DNA from: Verrucomicrobiota bacterium
GTDB taxonomy: Bacteria; Verrucomicrobiota; Verrucomicrobiia; Limisphaerales; UBA1319
NCBI GenBank assembly: GCA_022709905.1
Contig: JAKLHY010000007.1
Coordinates: 1 to 64,000, forward strand
DNA length: 64,000 nucleotides
Direction: 5' to 3'
Numbering within the stretch: position 1 is the stretch's first letter; each line of letters starts with the position of its first letter. The notes under the pieces are model-generated. The model worked only from the letters and a program-made list of their open reading frames with translations, was not told the origin of the DNA and ran no database searches. The translations under genes and the position numbers were made by a program. Shown one piece after another: positions 60,123 to 64,000 of this stretch.

Positions 60123-63100
60123 TCACTGTAATTTTTGGAACCAGGCGTCCAGACGTTTGTTCGTCGGGTGTTCGTCGTAGCAGGGCTTGTCGACTCGAGA
60201 AGCGATACAAGCCATCGGCTTGGCCCACTCGCTCACGATCTTCTCGTTGATGGCATGGGGGTGGACCAACTGGGTTTCTTCCGGTTTTCTCATGTCAACG
60301 CTCAACCAGAAAACACCGCCAGGCTTCAGCAGGCGGTGCACGCCCGCCAGGATGGCTGCAGGATCGTTGGTGTGATCAAGCACGTTGACACAGGTCACGA
60401 AATCAAAGCTGCCATCCAGCAAGGGAATTGCCTCGGCGCGAACCGGCAGGAGAACGATGTCGCGATGCAGATTATACAGAATGCCATTGCGGTGATAGAG
60501 TTCGTTGTTCGGATCCACGCCGACCTTGATTCGGGCGGGGATGAAATTGAGCAAGCCGCAAGGGCCATTCCCCACATCGAGCACGGCTGCCTCGGAACAG
60601 CAGTGCGCATCCAGACCCAACTCCTGGCAGATATAGTTCCACCGTTCCGTGCATTCCCTTTCGAAGCGCTCAAGAAATTTTCGTTCCGAAATCCGCCGGT
60701 CGGTGTCGAAATACTCAAAAATAAATTTCATCCACCAGTTCACCTCTTCCTGGTTGCGAAGAGACTCTTCCTCAAAAGTCGATCGGCTGCTGGTGAGGCC
60801 GCGAATGGCCGCGCGGGATCCCGGCTGATCCGATGCGCCGTGCGTTGTCTTTGCCGTCAGCTTTGGCTCGCCCGGCCTGGAATGGGTCTGAATGCCGGTT
60901 TTTTGCGGGGAACCGGCGTTCCAGGAGTTGAGGATGTCTGGGTCTCGAGAACAGAGCGCATCCATCGCTTGCCTGGCAGCGGCATGGTCGGGATTGAGAG
61001 TGAGCAGCGCATGGTAATGCCGCGCCGCCTCGGTATGACGCCCCGACTGAAGACAGTAATCGGCCAGAAGATTCAGCGCTTCCGAACACCGGGGATCCAG
61101 AGCAAGGGCCTGATGGAGTTCCCTCTCAACCGTCCCGGCCTCGCCGAGTTGAAGACAAGCGGCCGCAAGCTGGACATGAAGGAGCGCCTGACGAGAGTCA
61201 AGCTCAATGGACCGCTCGAAGTGCTGCCGCGCCTCGGGCAATCGTCCCAGTTGCATGCACGCACTCCCCAGGGCTGCCCGGAGTTCTGGCGTTTCCGGCC
61301 CCATTTCCAGGGCTCTTTCCAGCGAAGCGCAGCAGGATTTGAGATCCCCACGGCCGTAAGAAGCGGTCGCTGCCTCCAGATAGGAAGTCGCAGCGTTCCT
61401 GGCAGGAACAACTTCATCCGCTGACAGTGTGACGTGGCGGCCGTTGCGCTGGTTTGCATTGGCAGGACCAGTGGTTGGCAGGGAGGGATTCATGTTGATG
61501 GTATGGGTTTTGCAGGGATTCGGGACAATGGCAGTCTTTCTCTGAGATTGGTCTGTTCCAGCAAGGTCCGGATGACTCGCCGGCATACTTTCTCCGAAGC
61601 GCGAAGGGGCATCCCGGCGGGTGATGATAAACGGCAGCGGTCTGAGCGGTCCCTTTCGTTCTGGAATCGCAGGGGGATTCTTCACCTTCACCGCAATCAA
61701 CCGTGCCTGCGCAGGATGCAGGACTTGTTCAAGCTCAAGCCAGCGGGGGCCCTTGTTCTCCAGATTTGGGCGGTCGGTTGAAGCGAAAAAAATCCGGGGA
61801 CGATCGCTGCAAACCGCGAGGGTCTGACGCACGGCTTCCGCCAGCACCTCGGCGAAAAGGTCCTTGATGCAATGGGGCCGCGGATAGGGACATTGCCATC
61901 CGCAGCCGAGACATTCCAGGGGCAACGATGCAGCCGTCGTCAGAGGCGAATAAGGAAAGAACCGCAAATAACCTCCGCCTCCCAATACAACCACATTTGG
62001 AATTCCGAGCGCGCACGCCATATGAGCCGCTCCGGTGTCCGCCCCCACATAAAGGCGGCAGCGGCGAATCAGCGCGGCGAGTTTTCGGAGGGATGTGTGC
62101 CCGGCAAGATTGACCGGATCCCCCGGCAATTGCGCCGCGAGATCCGCGCAGAGCTTCACGTCCTTTTGTCCGCCCAGGATGAGAAAACGGAATCCTGCCA
62201 AATCCCGCAAAGCCTCCGCATAGCGGGGATACTCGCGGATCGCATGTTGTGCCCCCGGAAACAGGGCAACAGTGCGGGCGGAATCCAATTGGTGTTCCGC
62301 AAAAACCGCGGCAGCTTCTTCTTCGTCTTCGGGGCCCAGCCAGACAACCGGCCCGAGCGGATCGGATTGAATCCCCAAACCCGCAAGAAAATCCCGGTGA
62401 TGCTCCAGTTCCAGATCTCCATCTTTGCGCGTGTTGGGAATCAGTTTCGCATAGCGCCGATTCGATTGCGCGCGTTTATCCGAACTGATATTGGCCAAAT
62501 CGCCCTCGATGCCGATGGCGGGTATGCCCTGCAACTGCTGCAACATCGCTTCGACATAAGTTTCACGGGAATAAATGCCATTCAGGATCAAGTCCGGCGC
62601 CACGGAACCTATATCCGCAAGGATCGTTTCCCGATAGGCATCGTCTTCGAGGGCTTGTGACTTGTTGAAACAGACAATCGAGGCCACATGGGGACAGTAG
62701 GCGTACAACTCGGCCACATGCTCCTGGCATAATACAGAGAGCCGGGCTCCGGGATACCGTTGTTGAATCCATGGCAGCATCGCAGCCGAAAGCACCGCGT
62801 CTCCAATGGAATCGGTCCGCACCCACAGGATGCTCTTTGGAGCCTCCGGAAGGCTGATAGGGGAAATCGAGGGATTCGAGGACGTTCTGATCGAAAACCA
62901 ATGGGGAGGCGCCAGCGGAACAACGCCCTGCGACTGCACCGTGTCGACTTCGGCGGCATCCTGCACCCAGGGAAAATAATCGGCGAGCTTCACGGGAAAC
63001 TGCCCGGCCTGGAGCAGTTTCTTCCACTGATCCACAGCCCCGACATAACCGTAGTAAATCTCCTTAAACCTCAACTGCGCCTCGGTGGCATAAGCATAAT

Positions 63101-64000
63101 GCTGAAACACAAGATCGAGCCGCTCCGTTTCTGCATGCGTGAACGCCTGAATCGCGGCAACGTCCCGCTCCTCGCCCATCGAGGAAAGTCGGACAAGCTG
63201 AGGCGGTTCGTGCAGAGCCCATCGGTCGCCCGGCAGAAATCGCCAGGTTCGTTGCCACTCGCGCGCCGTGAGGTTTCCATACGTGTTGCGGGTGGTCGTA
63301 ACCAGGTCTGGAGTGACAAAATAATGACAATAGTAAAAGGCGGCTGTCTTCTCAGGATGGGCAACAAACATCCTGCGCGCCCGCTGAATCTGGTCAGCGG
63401 TCCAGAACTCGTCCACATCGATCTCCCAAAGCAGGCACTCTTCACGAATGCGGGACAATGGCGCATTGGCCATGGCCTGTTTTCCGTCCCAAAAAGAGCC
63501 GGGCGGCGGACGGTACAGGGTGATTTGGTCCGGAAACTGACGCTGGAGCGCGTCCAGGTAAGCGGTCGTTCCGTCAAGACTGAGACCGTTACGGTGCAAT
63601 TCATCGGAGATCCGGCCCCCGAGCACCTTGCTCCAACTGGTGTCATGATTGAGATCGGCCACTCCCTCGATGATGTGCCAATGCCAGCGAAACGGCAGGC
63701 ATTTGAATACTTCGATATGGTATTCAATGAATGGAAGGCCATTCAGCACGAGGGTGAAAAAATGAATGGGAAGCTCCGGCCCCTCAGGCTGCCTTTCCCC
63801 GAACTCCCGCTCCATCGGTTTCTTGAATTCCAAGGAGCGCCCCCCTCGTTGGCGCGGCTTGAACACCGTGTTCAAGGGACCCGCCAGCGCCTCGACGTAA
63901 TTCTTCAGGAGCCGTTCCTTGAACATCTGCGATTCCCGGGCAACGGCGGCCAGATCATGCTGGTCCGCAGCCAGAAAGGCTGCCGCAAAGGCTTCGGATG
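60123..64000 (-). CDS. Multi-domain GT9 glycosyltransferase/methyltransferase with TPRs (5' end outside window)
   Basis: The frame remains open through the right edge, so the protein is at least 24 residues longer than the 1267 counted from the ATG at 63926. Numbered from that ATG: ~50-330 is a GT-like domain with WEIDVDEFW (acidic metal site); ~362-712 is a heptosyltransferase-type GT9 domain (ILWVRTDSIGDAVLSAAML, VALFPGAQHA, RLYVGADTGAAHMACALG); ~842-989 are TPR repeats (LGSACMQLGRLPEARQHFER); ~1070-1267 is an S-adenosylmethionine methyltransferase (LDVGNGPCGLLNFIP, DFVTCVNVLDH, LLKPGGVFWLSVD). It ends 44 bp before the next giant glycosyltransferase on the same strand. Probably part of a surface-polysaccharide or protein-glycosylation cluster continuing to the right. 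Confidence 0.8.
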   Translation of the reverse strand, partial: SEAFAAAFLAADQHDLAAVARESQMFKERLLKNYVEALAGPLNTVFKPRQRGGRSLEFKKPMEREFGERQPEGPELPIHFFTLVLNGLPFIEYHIEVFKCLPFRWHWHIIEGVADLNHDTSWSKVLGGRISDELHRNGLSLDGTTAYLDALQRQFPDQITLYRPPPGSFWDGKQAMANAPLSRIREECLLWEIDVDEFWTADQIQRARRMFVAHPEKTAAFYYCHYFVTPDLVTTTRNTYGNLTAREWQRTWRFLPGDRWALHEPPQLVRLSSMGEERDVAAIQAFTHAETERLDLVFQHYAYATEAQLRFKEIYYGYVGAVDQWKKLLQAGQFPVKLADYFPWVQDAAEVDTVQSQGVVPLAPPHWFSIRTSSNPSISPISLPEAPKSILWVRTDSIGDAVLSAAMLPWIQQRYPGARLSVLCQEHVAELYAYCPHVASIVCFNKSQALEDDAYRETILADIGSVAPDLILNGIYSRETYVEAMLQQLQGIPAIGIEGDLANISSDKRAQSNRRYAKLIPNTRKDGDLELEHHRDFLAGLGIQSDPLGPVVWLGPEDEEEAAAVFAEHQLDSARTVALFPGAQHAIREYPRYAEALRDLAGFRFLILGGQKDVKLCADLAAQLPGDPVNLAGHTSLRKLAALIRRCRLYVGADTGAAHMACALGIPNVVVLGGGGYLRFFPYSPLTTAASLPLECLGCGWQCPYPRPHCIKDLFAEVLAEAVRQTLAVCSDRPRIFFASTDRPNLENKGPRWLELEQVLHPAQARLIAVKVKNPPAIPERKGPLRPLPFIITRRDAPSRFGESMPASHPDLAGTDQSQRKTAIVPNPCKTHTINMNPSLPTTGPANANQRNGRHVTLSADEVVPARNAATSYLEAATASYGRGDLKSCCASLERALEMGPETPELRAALGSACMQLGRLPEARQHFERSIELDSRQALLHVQLAAACLQLGEAGTVERELHQALALDPRCSEALNLLADYCLQSGRHTEAARHYHALLTLNPDHAAARQAMDALCSRDPDILNSWNAGSPQKTGIQTHSRPGEPKLTAKTTHGASDQPGSRAAIRGLTSSRSTFEEESLRNQEEVNWWMKFIFEYFDTDRRISERKFLERFERECTERWNYICQELGLDAHCCSEAAVLDVGNGPCGLLNFIPARIKVGVDPNNELYHRNGILYNLHRDIVLLPVRAEAIPLLDGSFDFVTCVNVLDHTNDPAAILAGVHRLLKPGGVFWLSVDMRKPEETQLVHPHAINEKIVSEWAKPMACIASRVDKPCYDEHPTNKRLDAWFQKLQ

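Noticed and set aside
1..64000. CRISPR arrays, prophage genes or secondary-metabolite clusters
   Set aside because: No regularly spaced identical repeats, phage structural genes or synthase domains were seen anywhere in the window.

Overview
The window looks like a chromosomal segment of a Verrucomicrobiota bacterium, most likely a Pedosphaera/Limisphaera-type relative. This is inferred from several things together: a prepilin-like protein with the [20 protein letters not shown] leader region followed by a lysine-rich ALAKAKEKG stretch, very large secreted proteins built from Ig/IPT/LamG/Asp-box repeats, an LL-diaminopimelate aminotransferase (DapL), a secreted sulfatase and CE15-like and GH27 enzymes, and starts that often lack a Shine-Dalgarno sequence. 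No rRNA is present. The only RNA gene seen is tRNA-Glu(TTC).

Layout. 1-1380 is a mobile-element graveyard: the 3' end of an IS66 transposase whose terminus abuts the 3' part of an IS1595/ISXO2 transposase, then a MITE-like element with 34-bp inverted ends. 1.8-19.7 kb is a carbohydrate/secretion region: a glucuronoyl-esterase-like hydrolase, a 2141-aa secreted metalloprotease-like repeat protein, a tagaturonate epimerase plus MFS transporter pair (hexuronate use), a 13-copy Asp-box protein followed after 11 bp by a five-heme cytochrome whose first heme motif is CxxCK, and a sulfatase. 19.7-20.5 kb holds what looks like the wreck of a type I restriction-modification locus, in which only a four-helix-bundle gene is intact.

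20.9-36.9 kb is mostly core: tRNA-Glu, hflC/hflK, smc (with an unusual hinge insertion and C-terminal tail), a GH27 alpha-galactosidase, a YdcF-like membrane protein translationally coupled to lysS, a TPR membrane protein with dapL, and a feoA-feoA-feoB iron-uptake operon that ends in a perfect 17-bp inverted repeat at the feoB stop codon.

37-48.7 kb contains a prepilin-like protein with a small lipoprotein, a 1005-aa secreted Ig/LamG protein with a strong terminator, then a run of poorly characterised envelope proteins (DUF2959, DUF481, an unrecognised 746-aa membrane protein, a GspC-like periplasmic protein, DUF192) ending in nadE. 48.7-53.4 kb is a compact divergent locus: DUF1638 and ThuA on one strand, a D-apionate-lactonase-like protein and an AraC regulator on the other. 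With the hexuronate genes this suggests use of pectin-type sugars, apiose being a component of rhamnogalacturonan II.

53.4-64 kb is filled by two giant multi-domain glycosyltransferases in tandem. One is 2218 aa with five transferase domains and TPRs. The other is at least 1267 aa with a GT-like domain, a GT9 domain, TPRs and a methyltransferase, and runs off the right edge. They probably build a surface polysaccharide or glycosylate surface proteins.

Coordinates, motifs and overlaps were read directly from the sequence. Family names rest on remembered family signatures without database searches.
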